Of a stretch of DNA of 64,000 nucleotides, positions 10,950 to 23,635 are shown in pieces. The notes under the pieces were generated by a model. That model was not told where the DNA came from. It searched no databases and worked only from the letters and a program-made list of their open reading frames with translations. The DNA lies in NCBI GenBank assembly GCA_036245525.1, contig BTPG01000003.1:159011897-159075896 (forward strand). Direction: 5' to 3'. The position numbers and the translations under genes were made by a program. The DNA comes from Semisulcospira habei (taxonomy: Eukaryota; Mollusca; Gastropoda; Semisulcospiridae). Numbering within the stretch: the stretch's first letter is position 1; the number at the start of each line of letters is the position of its first letter.

Positions 10950-11465
10950 ATGGTGAACGCACAGGTGTCTCCATCAATAGTATTAAGAGAATAAAAAAAA
11001 AGACGTTGGATTTGCGTCGTGTGTGATTCAACTTCAATATTTAGCGTCTTTAGCGTGGCGTCTTTATTGTTGAACTGTTACACAGGTGACCTGACAAACC
11101 CATATAAGGGGTCCATAGAAAATCGCAATAAGGCGTGATTTACAAGCATCTATAAAACGAAATTTTACATAACAGCGGGCGCGGAAGTGCCAGATGAAAG
11201 TTTCAAAGTGATTAGAATGCATATATCACACTGAATCTGTACGTAACGCAAAACTCAATATTTCAAGATTTTATTTGATTCCTTTCGCCCCTATCGGGGT
11301 ATGGAGGAATAATGAAACAATCAACATGTAAAACATTACCTCATCTGTGCACATGCACACTCTCAAATGGATGTTTTACACGTTCATTAAAGTATAAAAG
11401 TAACAGAAGCAATAGAATGCATGCATGAATTACACTATATACACGCTAAAGCAACTTCTTCCAAT
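10950..11465. other. Non-coding stretch
   Basis: I see no gene, hairpin or microsatellite here. Confidence 0.5.
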
Positions 11466-11473
11466 TGTTTTAA

Positions 11474-11539
11474 CTCATTCGCGGCCAGCCGCATCCGGAT
11501 GCGCGGCTTATGCCGCGGATGTGGCTGGCCGCGAATGAG
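11474..11539. mobile_element. TTAA-bounded foldback MITE, family D (66 bp)
   Basis: TTAA at 11470-11473 and 11540-11543. An almost perfect palindrome (CTCATTCGCGGCCAGCCGCA on the left, complementary right arm) around the loop GGCTTATGCC. Confidence 0.88.
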
Positions 11540-11867
11540 TTAACCTTTATGCTTTCGCGAAGCGCAGAACAGCATTACCAGACCAAATGGCTTTGCCACA
11601 AAGGATCATTGGCCACGTTTAGAGTCTGTGATTTGAAGAGAAAATGCTACCGGTAAAGTTTCTAATGGGATTCTTCGTGGGAGCCGTCATTTTGCGTCAC
11701 TAACTTCATAGATATGACCTCACGCTTAAATGACGCTGAAAGCTTGGCGTGGAACTATGCAGATACAACCATTATTGCTGTTGTTGATGGAGATGCCTGT
11801 GCGTGCACACTATATATAACAAATTCAGACCGATTAAAAGTGTCGGGTAAAGGTATTCCGTGAAACA

Positions 11868-11952
11868 TCCCAGTACGCAAAATCCTGGGACCCACGACGG
11901 CCGCAGCGGGCCCACTGCGGCCGTCGTGGGTCCCAAGATGTCTCGTTACTGG
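11868..11952. repeat. Foldback hairpin, family F
   Basis: Outer CCCAGTA/TACTGGG and inner perfect arms GGGACCCACGACGGCCGCAG with complement around GCGGGC. The GC-rich stem differs from the copy at 9175, yet both arms agree with each other. Confidence 0.8.
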
Positions 11953-12469
11953 GAATACTGTGTAATGTGTACTTCTTTGAATCAAAATAACGCATCACAT
12001 TTGAATAAAGTGTACTTGTGGCTTACTCCCCGAATCTATCTACCGCCATGAGATGGCCTTAGTCGCCTGCTCGGCGTTAAACCCAAATAACTAATAGAAT
12101 CTTTCTGGGGAGTACCCACGCAAACGGTACGGGATGGACTGCGTATCCGGCTTGGGCCCGTGATTTCATCAACCTGAGAGTCGACCTTCTTCAGCTGGGG
12201 TCTGTGCTGTAGCAGCGAGCAGTGCCGGGTGATTGTCATCGTCACTGTCTGTGTCCTTTACTGCATCGCTGTAGTTGTCGGGATCGTCACCTGCACGGTC
12301 GTCAACACACAGTGTGTCAGTCGGTGGCTCTTTAGACACAGTGTCTTTGTTGTCAGTCGCTGTCTCTAGAGACACAGTGTCGTTGTTGTCAGTTACAGGT
12401 TCTAGAGACACAGTGCCGTTGTCAGTTACTGGCTATGGATACACGTGCACTTGTTAGTTGATACACGGT

Positions 12470-12735
12470 AGTGAGGTTCGTTTGCAATGAACGACTCCCA
12501 GCAAACAACGAGCGAAGTCACGACGGATAACCAGCTTGCACAATAAGCAACGACATCACTCTAAACATCTCCAAGAGGCACAGATCCTCATGAGCCCAGA
12601 GGGCTCATGAGGATCTATGCCTCTTAGAGATGTTTGGAGTGTTGTCTATGCTTCTGATACAGGATGGTTACCCCCGGTGACTCCGCTCTTAATCGTTGTT
12701 GGGAGTCGTTCGTTGCCGAGGAAGCCTCACTAGTA
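12470..12735. repeat. Large foldback, family I
   Basis: Imperfect palindrome of about 265 bp: GTGAGGTTCGTTTGCAATGA on the left, complementary ATCGTTGTTGGGAGTCGTTC and GCCTCAC on the right. The core is a CATCTCCAAGAGGC hairpin with GAGCCC at its centre (12567-12640). Also seen at 45953-46148. Confidence 0.8.
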
Positions 12736-13095
12736 TCATCTGCGAAGGCGGTTCCGTGGGGTGAGTCGGGTCACCGGCCGTGCACGGTTGGCCGGTCGGT
12801 CGCCTCACAGGGACGGTGTTTTCTCCCTCCCTGGATATTTTTCAAGGGAGAAGTGATTTTTCTAGCAGCAGGGCTGCGAGAACATTTATTACTACATATG
12901 GTAGTCCAGTTACAGACATGGCCGGGGTTTTGCTAGTAGCGTGCTCATTGTCAGTCCTGCTGCCATGCGTCACATGACCCTCAAATCAGTGGTTTGTGAG
13001 ATTCAGTGCTTCATTTATATGCTTCGGAAGAAGGTACAGACTTTTGAAAAGGTTTCAGGGGTGCTTCTGCTAAGCGTTTTCTAACAAAATGTCAG

Positions 13096-13824
13096 AAAAT
13101 CAGACTCCTAATTATTTTAACCTTGTCGACAGATTGCCACGAAAATTATCACCTGCCTGTCAATACGGAAGAGAGTGCGCTTAAAAACCACCAAAGAGCA
13201 GTCGAAACGGAAGTGAGGCCGCAAGAAGACTTTCCACTGTCAGTCAGAATGGAGCCTGTAGCTAGTGAGAATAATCTACAGAAAATGAACATGGAGGACA
13301 CGCATGTTTCAACTCATGAATCTTATTCTCGCCCAAAGTTGAGCAGGCAGGTAGTCTTACAGTCTTCTGATTTCGAGAACGACCAACAGCCAATCCAAAA
13401 TGTAGATGAACAGCTCTCACATTTCCAAAACTACGAACAGCCCGTCAACGCGGGGATTAGAAAGCTTTCAGCCCAGATGAAACACGAAGGACAATCAAGT
13501 GAACAAGATGGAAAGAGCTTACCGCAAGAATCTCACTGTGAACAACCCGGTTTACCAGATGACAGACAAAGCTGTAATCAGCCCATGAAAATGGAGGAGA
13601 AGCAGCCATTGGCCCACGAAAGCTACCAACAGCTGAACAACCCAGAGCATGAAGAACTTTCAGCGACACCAGAGAACATTGCTTCTTTTTGTGTGATTAT
13701 AGACGAACTGCGACCGGAGTGGGACCAGCGCTCGATCGACAGAAGTGTGTCTTCCTACTTTGATCCCCAGAACGACTTGCATCCCTGTGAGTCAGAAGTA
13801 TTGGAGACAACCACGATCATCTAT
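13096..13824 (+). CDS. Candidate Gln/Glu/His-rich exon
   Basis: Open frame ending at a strong phase-0 donor TAT|GTAAGT (13825). For a phase-0 start the acceptor is AAAATGTCAG|AAA (exon from 13096, 243 codons). A stronger-looking acceptor, CCTTGTCGACAG|ATT (exon from 13133), would be in phase 1, so the start is uncertain. The product is hydrophilic, rich in Gln, Glu, Ser and His, with loose repeats (FENDQQPIQN, FQNYEQPVN, ESYQQLNNPE) and no recognised domain. It is the last open candidate before the exon at 28109, which also begins in phase 0. Confidence 0.45.
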
Positions 13825-13937
13825 GTAAGTCGTTCGACGTTAAACGCAAAGGGCGTTGCTCGGAAATCCGAAGTCTGTCAAAATTACACATGTTTCGACG
13901 GAAACAGTTGATTAAAGGCCCGATTTTTTTTAGATAG

Positions 13938-14034
13938 CTCAACCATGATAGTTCAAAGATGATGTCAGCATAGCTTGGCGCCTGGAGGCGCCAAACTATT
14001 CTGAAACCACCTTTGAACTATCATGTTCGATGCA
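13938..14034. repeat. Foldback hairpin, family B core
   Basis: CAACCATGATAGTTCAAAG arm with complement and GGCGCC either side of the loop; the MITE termini are not visible here. Confidence 0.7.
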
Positions 14035-14067
14035 CATTCTGTCCTATCTTGTCAGGGGTTTTGTACT

Positions 14068-14152
14068 GACGAGCAAAATAAATGTGACACTTTAGTATTT
14101 CCGATGTTTCCAAAAATGTCGCATTTATTTTGCTCGTGAGTATATTTTGAGG
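14068..14152. repeat. Foldback hairpin, GACGAGCAAAAG family
   Basis: Left arm TACTGACGAGCAAAATAAAT, right arm complementary (GCATTTATTTTGCTCG). Related to 257-402 and 43086-43149. A broken family K palindrome follows at 14150-14370. Confidence 0.65.
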
Positions 14153-14669
14153 ATAAATTGTTCATTGCCGCCACAAGGACTCTTAATCCATTGTTTCCGT
14201 CGAAACACAACGTGCAGTTTAAACCAAACTGCACTGTGATTATCGCATGTTTGTCTACTTCATGTATGGGATTCAATTGTCCATTGTCGCAACGGATTTT
14301 TAATCCACGGTTTTCGTCGAAACACGAGCAATTATTTTGACCGACTTCTGATTTCCGGAAATCGTCTATTGCAGATTATTGCTGTTCCTTGGGAAACGTG
14401 ATATGATCGTCTATTGCATGTTGTACTATGGAATTTAAGTTGTTCATTCACCAACCGAGGCTTTAAGTCAAACAGCCGCTCATTCTCTCACTCACACGCA
14501 CACTCCCGACCATCAGTCATCTTTATCAGACTTTTCTGTGATCTGTGGTTGTACAGCGGTACGGCTGTATGGGATCGTCAGTTCTAAAATCACAAATCAG
14601 CACTCACATGAGCGTCAGTAGTGCTGTTGCTGTCTTAAAATGCGTTTTGGTCGGCCGGGTCAAGAGTCA

Positions 14670-14775
14670 GTTGCATGAGCAAGTTTAAATCCTGCGCAAG
14701 CCACTAAGCAAGGTGCTCCGCTACAGCGGAAAACACCTTGCTTACTGGCCTGCGTAGGATTCAGCTCACTGATGC
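14670..14775. repeat. Foldback hairpin, family E
   Basis: Arms ATCCTGCGCAAGCCACTAAG and GCAAGGTGCTCCGC with imperfect complements. Family E also occurs at 19812, 21798 and 23692. Confidence 0.75.
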
Positions 14776-15043
14776 AAATAGGGGCCTGATTATCGGCGTG
14801 TTCTGAATCAAGCGAACTGGGGGCCTCAGTGAGGCAAGAGCAAAGACGTTGCACAGACTAGGCGGTAGCTACAGTATGTATCTACGGTTAAGAGTAACGT
14901 GTAGAAGTTGTTATAGGTTCCGCCCACCAAGGTGCTTGTGTGGCCGTGGGCTGAAAGAGTATTTGCACGTGCTTTCCATTATAAGTCGGTGCGGTACCTA
15001 CTGACCCCTCGATCAATCTGAAGTGCGCTGTCGGGTTTATTAA

Positions 15044-15120
15044 CCCTTTTAGCTGTGGGTAGAGCTTTTTGTCGAGGCGATTCCTGCAGGAACCAAGCGC
15101 GACCGACACCCAAAACACCG
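15044..15120. mobile_element. TTAA-bounded foldback MITE, family C (77 bp)
   Basis: TTAA at 15040-15043 and 15121-15124, the latter shared with the next element. CCCTTTTAGCTGTGGG at the left, CCTGCAGG near the centre. Confidence 0.83.
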
Positions 15121-15124
15121 TTAA

Positions 15125-15196
15125 CTCATTCGCGGTCAGCCGCATCCGGATGCGCGGCTTATGCCGCGCATCCGGATGCGGCTGGTCACGAATGAG
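15125..15196. mobile_element. TTAA-bounded foldback MITE, family D (72 bp)
   Basis: TTAA at 15121-15124 and 15197-15200. Near-perfect palindrome with arms CGCATCCGGATGCGCGG, itself containing the smaller palindrome CATCCGGATG. Confidence 0.88.
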
Positions 15197-15326
15197 TTAA
15201 GACACCGTTCCTGTAAACCGTTGAAGCAAGTCACGCATGCCTTTTGAGCGAATACCTTGTGGTGATCATTCCCGTCATCAAGGCATTCTTGGATTAAGCC
15301 GCCGGTTAATGGCCCTAATAATCATG

Positions 15327-15385
15327 CGTGTAGGTCTGAGATTTTGGACCTTACGGCCTGGAGCCGTAAGTCCAAAAGCGCAGAC
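15327..15385. repeat. Foldback hairpin, GTCTGTGA family
   Basis: GGTCTGAGATTTTGGACCTT with complement AAGTCCAAAAGCGCAGACC; loop GGCCTGGAGCC. Confidence 0.65.
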
Positions 15386-15574
15386 CATCACAGAGTTGGA
15401 GCACGATGGTATTGGAACACATGTCGAGGCGTGCAAGGTTCTGCCGCGACCTTGCTGAAACACTTTATTATACACAGATGCTAACATGTTTTTCTGCTTT
15501 TGCTGTTTTTCACGCTGATGGTTTTGTTCTATGAAAGAACGCTAGGTACGTACAGCCGGTCCCAACTCCCCCCT

Positions 15575-15615
15575 CCCGCCCCCCCCCCCCCCCCCCCCGC
15601 CCCCCACCCACCCCC
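15575..15615. repeat. C-rich low-complexity tract
   Basis: A C run broken by a few other bases (15580-15598 uninterrupted). Confidence 0.9.
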
Positions 15616-15649
15616 GATTCCTCTGTGTGTGGTCAGCTTGTTCTAAATG

Positions 15650-15771
<122 letters not shown>

Positions 15772-15799
15772 AAATGTGAAGAAAGGATCCACATGGCAT

Positions 15800-15930
15800 C
15801 CGGCAAGATGCATCATCGAGAGGGCTACAAAATGTCCGCCATTTTTCGCTGGAAGGTTTTTTTTATATCACGGTCACATGCTACGGTTTGCGCTAAAGTG
15901 ACTGGTCGTGTGACGTAGCGAGGAAAGCAA
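15800..15930 (-). repeat. Inverted partial copy of the 16-17.7 kb unit
   Basis: Its reverse complement matches the tail of the unit at about 17160-17285 (GCGCAAACCGTACCATGTGA, AAATGGCGGACGTTTTGTAG and GACGCATCTTGGATG segments). The (TA)n tract at 15931-16035 follows. Confidence 0.8.
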
Positions 15931-16038
<108 letters not shown>

Positions 16039-16161
16039 TAAATAAAACCAGTCCAAGAAAGCTGGCACCACACACTCCAAATATGGATCCAAGCAGCAGT
16101 GAAATACTTAAAGTGTGAAGAAAGGATCCACATACACCACGTAGTTTAGGAGGAGTTACAC

Positions 16162-16266
16162 TTTTATTTTTTGCACAAATTTTCGCCCTCTCAGTGAGGG
16201 CTTCTTCAGGGGAATCACCTGAAGAAGCCCTCGCTGAGAGGGCGAAAATTTGTGCAAAAAATAAAA
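16162..16266. repeat. Near-perfect 105-bp palindrome
   Basis: Arms of about 49 bp (TTTTATTTTTTGCACAAATT ... GGGCTTCTTCAGG) around a short GGGAATCA loop. It forms the left edge of the first triplicated unit. Confidence 0.88.
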
Positions 16267-17013
16267 CGTTCTAAAGTACAAAGTTACTTAGTGTTGTTGG
16301 AAACAACATGCACCCTCAGTACTGGAGACGGCAACGTCATGACATATTTTAAATTATGTCATAAGTCTATTATGTATACTAAAGGTCCTTTGACGTCAGT
16401 CATGTCTGGCGTGATCCAGGTCGCAAGATGTCTTCTTAATTTCTTTTACGAAAATAGTGGAGGAAGGAAAACAAATACGTTATTGGTCGGAGGGGTTCGC
16501 TGCACGGACCCTTGTAGGCCTTCGGGAGGTCAAAGGAACCATTCGGGGTACAATGTTTCCTTTGACCTCCCTCAGGCCTACAAGGGTCCGTGTAGCATAC
16601 CCCTCCGACTTTATATTGTTTTCATCCCAACGTCAAACGACCCTTTAGCGCGAACCGTACCATGTGACCGTGATACAAAACCCCTTGTAGCGATAAATGG
16701 CGGACTTCTTGTAGCCCTCTTTGTGACGCATCTTGGATGCGAGTTTTGTTCTATAAAAGATATCCAAAACGTTCTAAAGTAAAAAGTTGCATAGTGTTGT
16801 TCGAAACAACAAGCACTTAGTACTGGAGACGGCAACGTCATGAAATATTTTAAATTACATCAGTCTATTATGTATAAATGTATATTCCTTTGACGCCAGT
16901 CATGTCTGGCGTGATCCAGGTCGGAAGATGTCTTCTTGAATTTTTTTTACGAAAATAGTGGAGGAATGAAAACAAATACGTTATTGGTAGCAGGGGCTTG
17001 CTGCACGGACCCT

Positions 17014-17160
<147 letters not shown>

Positions 17161-17519
17161 TTCCTCCCTACGTCACACGACCAGTCACGTTAGCGCAAAC
17201 CGTACCATGTGACCGTGATATAAAAACCCCTGTAGCGAAAAATGGCGGACGTTTTGTAGCCCTCTCGATGACGCATCTTGGATGCGAGTTTTGTTCTATA
17301 AAAGATCACCAAAACGTTCTAAAGTAAAAAGTTGCATAGTGTTGTTCGAAACAACAAGCACTACTGGAGACGGCAACGTCATGAAATATTTTAAATTACA
17401 TCAGTCTATTATGTATAAATGTATATTCCTTTGACGTCAGTCATGTCTGGCGTGATCCAGGTCGGAAGATGTCTTCTTGAATTTATTTACGAAAATAGTG
17501 GAGGAATGAAAACAAATAC

Positions 17520-17671
17520 GTTATTGGTCGGAGGGGTTCGCTGCACGGACCCTTGTAGGCCTTCGGGAGGTCAAAGGAATCATTGTACCCCTTCGGCCTT
17601 CGGGGTACAATGATTCCTTTGACCTCCCTCAAGCCTACAAAGGTCCGTGTAGCGAACCCCTCTGACCAATA
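17520..17671. repeat. Near-perfect 152-bp palindrome
   Basis: Arms of about 70 bp beginning TTATTGGTCGGAGGGGTTCG and ending GTACCCC, around CTTCGGCCTTCG-type loop sequence. Few mismatches separate the arms. Confidence 0.9.
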
Positions 17672-17674
17672 ACT

Positions 17675-18366
<692 letters not shown>

Positions 18367-18436
18367 TATGTCCCTTGGAGCTACTCTGATTGAGTGCATT
18401 TTTTTGGCTTTGGGCGACGCCTTTGTTAAAAGTAAA

Positions 18437-18622
<186 letters not shown>

Positions 18623-18669
18623 GATCGTCGGTTCAGCTTCTGTTGCATGAGTGATGCAATGTGAATCCC

Positions 18670-18872
18670 CCCCCCCCCCCCAACTCACCGCAATATATAA
18701 AAAAAAGTGTTCGGATTTGGTCTTTCACAACCATAACACCAGTCGCATCTCGGTTTTTTTTTTTTTTGTAGGTTAGGCACTGAAATGACATCGATTGCTG
18801 CAGTCCCTAAGCCAACCCACATCATCTGCAAGATGCTTATATATTCTCATGAGACCGTGTAGCTGCAGGGGC

Positions 18873-18918
<46 letters not shown>

Positions 18919-19370
18919 TTAAAGGCAGTGAATGAGGGAGAATGTCTATGGGTAGAGAGTTCCAGACAACAGGTCCAACGTGCGCAAAACATGCAACTTT
19001 CTGGGACATAATAATGTAGATCCCGTATAATTTATATTTTCTTACATTGGGAGACTCGTTCGGGTTTTTAAGTCTGCTTCGGCGTCAGGACTCGAGATGT
19101 TTTGCATGCCTATATGGCTACAGCTGGGAGCATTGCTAGATAAACAGGCGTAGTCATAAAGCCCTAGGGACTGACTCCGTATGGGTAGAGTAGTCCTGCT
19201 CCTGCCTGCAATATTGACTCATGAGAATCTTTGCCTGTGGAAGATGGAAAGTGGCAATAAACTTGATCGGTTTGGTAAACAGACTACGCACAAGCGCCAT
19301 TGCGTCAGTTCTTATACACAAACCATGTTGACCGGAGTCAAGGGAAATACAACTGTGAAAATCTACTAAA
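18670..19370. other. Non-coding stretch with (TAA)n
   Basis: C run at 18668-18681, T run at 18753-18768, (TAA)n at 18872-18918. The sequence after (TAA)n (GAGAGTTCCAGACAACAGGTCC) resembles that after the (TAA)n at 42603 (GGAGTTAATTCCAAAGAAATGGTCC region), so a (TAA)-associated dispersed repeat is likely. Confidence 0.5.
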
Positions 19371-19377
19371 TTGTTAA

Positions 19378-19562
19378 CGCATTCAGCCCTGACGCATTAC
19401 AGCAGGGGATGGGTCGACCATGATAATTCAAGGGCAGTGCCAGATTAGCTAATCTGGCACTGCCCTTGAATTATCATGGTCGGTCCATCTCCTGCAATTG
19501 GTGCATAGTCATTAGCTGACGCCTCCAAAATTTGGGAAATACAGCCGTCGGGCTGAATGAGT
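19378..19562. mobile_element. TTAA-bounded foldback MITE, family B2 (185 bp)
   Basis: TTAA at 19374-19377 and 19563-19566. The hairpin has arms GACCATGATAATTCAAGGGC and complement meeting at TTAGCTAA with almost no loop. The poly-A run at 19565-19582 begins at the right border. Confidence 0.85.
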
Positions 19563-19714
19563 TTAAAAAAAAAAAAAAAAAATCTTCCTACCCTTTCTTC
19601 TGGGTGAATTTTGTAAACTGATAATGCAGGAAGGTGAGTGCCGCACGAAAATGGGAAACGCACGCAACTGTGATAGTCCATGCATCGGAACGGGAATCTA
19701 TCACTTATCTTTAA

Positions 19715-19780
19715 CCCTTCGGCTGTCGGTAGCGTTTTTTCAGTCGACACAAAACGGCGCTACCGACAGCCGAAGGGCAA
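19715..19780. repeat. Foldback hairpin, family C, right TTAA lost
   Basis: TTAACCCTTCGGCTGTCGGTAG left, complementary GCTACCGACAGCCGAAGGGC right, then CAAAT where TTAA would be expected. Confidence 0.75.
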
Positions 19781-19811
19781 ATGCTTACTTTCGTTTCACG
19801 TCTGGTCTGCG

Positions 19812-19936
19812 GGCGAGCTGCACGAGTGAGCTTAGTCCTGCGCCAGCCACTAAGCAAGGTGCTCCGCGATAGCGGAGCACCTTGCTTAGCGGAGCACCTT
19901 GCTTAGTGGCTGGCGCAGGATTAAGCTCACTCAAGC
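19812..19936. repeat. Foldback hairpin, family E with a duplicated stem segment
   Basis: Arms GTGAGCTTAGTCCTGCGCCA and complement are nearly perfect. On the right arm the segment GCGGAGCACCTTGCTTA occurs twice, so the foldback has three partial arms. Confidence 0.85.
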
Positions 19937-20039
19937 GACTGACTCCACCCAGATCGTCAATCTGGGAAGAACTATGGGAGTGCTTGATCATCATCGTCTG
20001 ACGTAGCAGCCGCTCCTGCCACGAAGTACACCCATCTCG

Positions 20040-20100
20040 GCATAGATCCTCATGAGCCTCCGCAGGTCGCGGGGGGCTCATGGTCTGTGCCTCATGCTCA
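20040..20100. repeat. Family A hairpin core
   Basis: CATAGATCCTCATGAGCC with GGGCTCATGG and GTGCCTCATGC on the other side; imperfect. Confidence 0.55.
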
Positions 20101-20104
20101 GTCG

Positions 20105-20570
20105 GTTTTGCTGGCCGTAAAGACGGTTCCTCTCGGGAAGAGGCATTCACCTGCTGGCGTGTTGTTTACGTTTGCGGCGGTGCTTTTACATCGACTGTTC
20201 ACGGTTTCTGACTCGAACTAGTACAGATGATGGCGATAGGTCACGTGTGCGTTACGTCACAGGGCGTGCACCCTTGTCTTGCGCGTCGCACGTGCTTGCA
20301 TGGTCTGAGTGAAAGGTCAGCCGGTCGTGAGAAATCCGCATGACTTGCCTTGGCGTAACCGTAACTTTCTGCGTAGTATGCGGCGCACACGCTGTCTTTC
20401 TTATCAGTCACGACGGTCGATGTGTCGGGTTTTAGTATTAGATTTACGTATGTAGAAAGAGGTGTTTGTGTGAAAAACAGCCTTTTGCTCCAGTCTTTGC
20501 TTTACTTGACTGAGTTCACACAGTGCTTTTTGTTTTTCATGTCCTCCTCATGCCTCTGAAGCGCATGAAC
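20105..20570. other. Non-coding stretch
   Basis: Nothing assignable; no long frame, hairpin or simple repeat. Confidence 0.5.
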
Positions 20571-20579
20571 GCATGTAAC

Positions 20580-20783
20580 CGAGCTAACTGGTTATCTGTT
20601 CATGGACGGTTTACAGTTAGAGCGGGGAGGTGCCGAGTTAGCTCAGTCGCCACCTCCGCGCTCTAACGGTAAACCGACCATGGCCGATGGATAACCAGTA
20701 CTTGAATTGCTAGCTCGGCGCCTTCCCGCTCTCAGTAACTGCAAACCGCGGTCCGCGGATGTATAGCCAGTTAACTTCATTCG
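20580..20783. repeat. Three-armed foldback, family L
   Basis: TAACTGGTTATCTG...AGAGCGGGGAGGTG (20585-20633) pairs with CCACCTCCGCGCTCTAACGG...GGATAACCAGTA (20650-20702). A third arm (20712-20780, CTCGGCGCCTTCCCGCTCTC ... AGCCAGTTAAC) repeats the right arm in direct orientation. Confidence 0.7.
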
Positions 20784-20789
20784 AGACGT

Positions 20790-21785
20790 GCCGCACGCCT
20801 CGATTGACTGAACTAACGTGGACACAGACGCAGTCTTTCTCCCTTCTCATCCCCTCCCATATTTTATCACCCTGCAGTCCAGGGTCGAGTTGCTTGTAAT
20901 TTTCAATAGCCAGTACCCAGCGGTAGTCCTAACTGCTTTGTTTTGAGCTATTTTTGGTCTCACTGACGCAAAAACCACGCTGCAATGCAGTGAGACAGTT
21001 CGGGTACAATAAAAGTTTTCAGCAGATCTTCACTTTCTGATTCTCACCGCCGGCCTTCTATTCAATGAATGCTCACGATAGATCCAAAACATTTCTCTTT
21101 CGCATCCAGGTCATTTCCCAGTGCGCAAAAGGTCCTCGGCTTGAATTCGGCCGAAGCTTTATGCACGGGTCGTTAATTCCGGCGAACGTCGGCACTAGGA
21201 CCCCGAAAGCTGTTTTTCCCCCTTAGTCTTTTGTTTTAAAGGATGTATATGATCGTCTTGTTATTTACTGCGTATATTTCTGTGGGCTGGCGATTGGGTG
21301 CCTGATAAGAGGGGGCAGGGGATCTAACCGTTTGTATGTCCAGCGCTGAGTAATTCCCATTGGTATGTGTCCTGTTTTGTTTTAAAATAAATCCCGTGTC
21401 GGACGTTTTACTTTTCAAGTTAGAATTGTACACACAAACGAGAACAAATTGAAGGGTAGTGCATAAGCTTTCCTTTGCCGGACTCTCTGCGAGAATTCGA
21501 AATCGAAAATTTTAATTACAACACCGGTCTTTCAGTTTTTATCCGAGCTGTCTATGGCCCGTAAAATAGGAGCCCCTAAAGTCAAGAAAAGATGAGAAAT
21601 GCAAGCATAAACACGCCAGAAAACCCCGGATATTGTGTAACCTGTAGCTGTACTTGCAGATCTGCCTATGTATTTATAGTGATATATTTAACTCCAAAAC
21701 ACTCCCCCGTCCGAGGAGCATGCATTGCAATCACGATTCCGATTTCAGTGTATCGACAAGAACCATACATTCTCTTGCGCACCTG
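20790..21785. other. Non-coding stretch with a family F fragment
   Basis: A CCCAGTGCGCAAAAGG fragment of family F at 21118-21133. Nothing else is assignable. Confidence 0.5.
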
Positions 21786-21797
21786 AGTCAGTTGCTT

Positions 21798-21905
21798 GAG
21801 TGATCTTTAGTCCTGTGCAAGCCACTACTGAATCAAGGTGCTCCGCTATGCAATAAATGCTCACGATAGATAGTGGCTTGCACAGGACTGAGCTTACTCA
21901 TGCAT
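21798..21905. repeat. Foldback hairpin, family E with altered loop
   Basis: Stem AGTCCTGTGCAAGCCACTA and complement. The loop holds CAATAAATGCTCACGATAGA, nearly the sequence at 21062-21081, so the loop appears to have been copied from or to there. Confidence 0.7.
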
Positions 21906-22194
21906 CTGGCCCCTCGCGCGGTTGCACGTGCTCATGAGAATGTGTGCCTCTGGCAGATGGCGCGGGGACTGCCTTCACGCGCATGTATTCGTTGTTTCGC
22001 TAGAAATGCCGCAGCACGGAATTGTGTGTCGGTGAGATGCAAACTGCGCTGATGAGAATGTTGGAAATGCCATGGCACCGTCCTAGACACGCTTAGTTAG
22101 CAAGAAATGATGAATGGTGGGTGAGAGTGGAGGTTGGATGTGGGGCACGGTTGGGAGATGGTAGTGTGGTGGGTGGGTGGATGGGGTGCGTGTA

Positions 22195-22298
<104 letters not shown>

Positions 22299-22763
22299 GA
22301 AAGTGGTGGGGGGGGGGGGGGACTGAGGGGGAAGGAAGAATTATTATAACCGCGACTTTCGCTGTTGGAACGCTCCTCGTAGTGTGAACACAATATATAT
22401 ACATCAGTCAGGCCTTTTAAGCCTTTTACCCACCCTTAAAGTTGTCTTCTCCAGGGCGGGCGTTGACTGCAATAAATCGCCGACACAAAGGGTTTTCATG
22501 CTAAGTCTTTCCTCCACATCTTTTCACAACCCTTGTGCGTATGGTTGGGCACACATAATAGAAGTGTGTTTCTGCCCCTTGTCACGCACAACTGGGAACT
22601 TGTGCCTCCTACATAGCAAAGCAGAAAATAGACAAGATTTTTTTTATTTATCTTAAGACATGCAATCTTCATAATCGAACAATTTTAAACTCCTTTCAGG
22701 TGCATGAGACTCCACCATGACCATCAGAACATTTAAAACAGAGATATGAGTTTGAGCTGTTAA

Positions 22764-22960
22764 CCCTTATCATTCGGAATACACCAGTGTGTGAAATAAG
22801 TTTGACTAAAATAGTTCAAGGGTATTGTCAGAATATTCTGGCACTACCCTTGAACTAAAGCCATTGGTCTATATCCTTATCTGTAAGTACTATAATGTAT
22901 CTTGCATATGGCAGTGTTGAAATTTGAAGCTTTTAGCCTCAGTATGATATGAGTTACGAG
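22764..22960. mobile_element. Foldback MITE, family M
   Basis: Left TTAACCCTTATCATTCGG at 22760; hairpin AATAGTTCAAGGGTATTGTC with complement. The right part ends CCTCAGTATGATATGAG without TTAA. Same family as 39625 and 48213. Confidence 0.72.
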
Positions 22961-22973
22961 AAGATAGCTTTAA

Positions 22974-23119
22974 CCCATCACATCCTGAGGCTGATTTAAA
23001 AAAAATTGCTTATTGTCTTATGAAGGCTACATTGCAGATTGGGAGATAGATCAACCATTTTAGTTCAAACTATCATGGTCAAATTTATTTCAAGGAGTAG
23101 TGTATCAGGATGGAAAGGG
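22974..23119. mobile_element. TTAA-bounded MITE, family M (146 bp, inner hairpin deleted)
   Basis: TTAA at 22970-22973 and 23120-23123. Left CCCATCACATCCTGAGG matches the copy at 63861; the inner stem is reduced to TAGTTCAAACTATCATGG. Confidence 0.75.
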
Positions 23120-23394
23120 TTAAGGTTGACGGTCGGCCCGAGGACGTTTTGCCGTCAGCGGGCCAGATAAGACGGACGGCCGCCCGAGGACCTTCTGCTT
23201 ACTTATTAGCTGGCGAACGGCTCCGTGGCTTGACGCAACGCGCACATGAAAATAAACGCACCCAGATCAGTGATGACGTTTGGTGAACCCGGCGTGTGCT
23301 GTGTCGATGGAGGCTAACTTATTTGTTCCATGTTAATACCTCTCTGTGATCGGGGACTAAAGCTCCGTACGGCTGCCACGTTATATACACAGCA

Positions 23395-23570
23395 AACTGC
23401 GCCGGATATAACAAATCACCAGTTTTTCGTGTTTTTATGTCCAAAGTTTGTTATAAGCGAAGTGATTTTGTAGTTTACGTAGAAAGATGGCTGTAGGGAC
23501 TTTTAAAAAAAATGTGTTGTCATATCCGACTTTTGTTATATCCGACCTCGTTATAAGCAGAATAGACTTT
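23395..23570. repeat. Dispersed repeat (GGATATAACAAATCACCAG)
   Basis: GGATATAACAAATCACCAG ... GTTATAAGC(A/G)GAATAGAC; a second copy lies at 27498-27655. Internally repetitive TATAAC/GTTATA motifs. Family not identified. Confidence 0.7.
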
Positions 23571-23635
23571 TTTTTAAAATTTTTTATAAACAACACCTCT
23601 GTGGAAGCCATAGATGTCCCCAGGGGTCCATTGCA

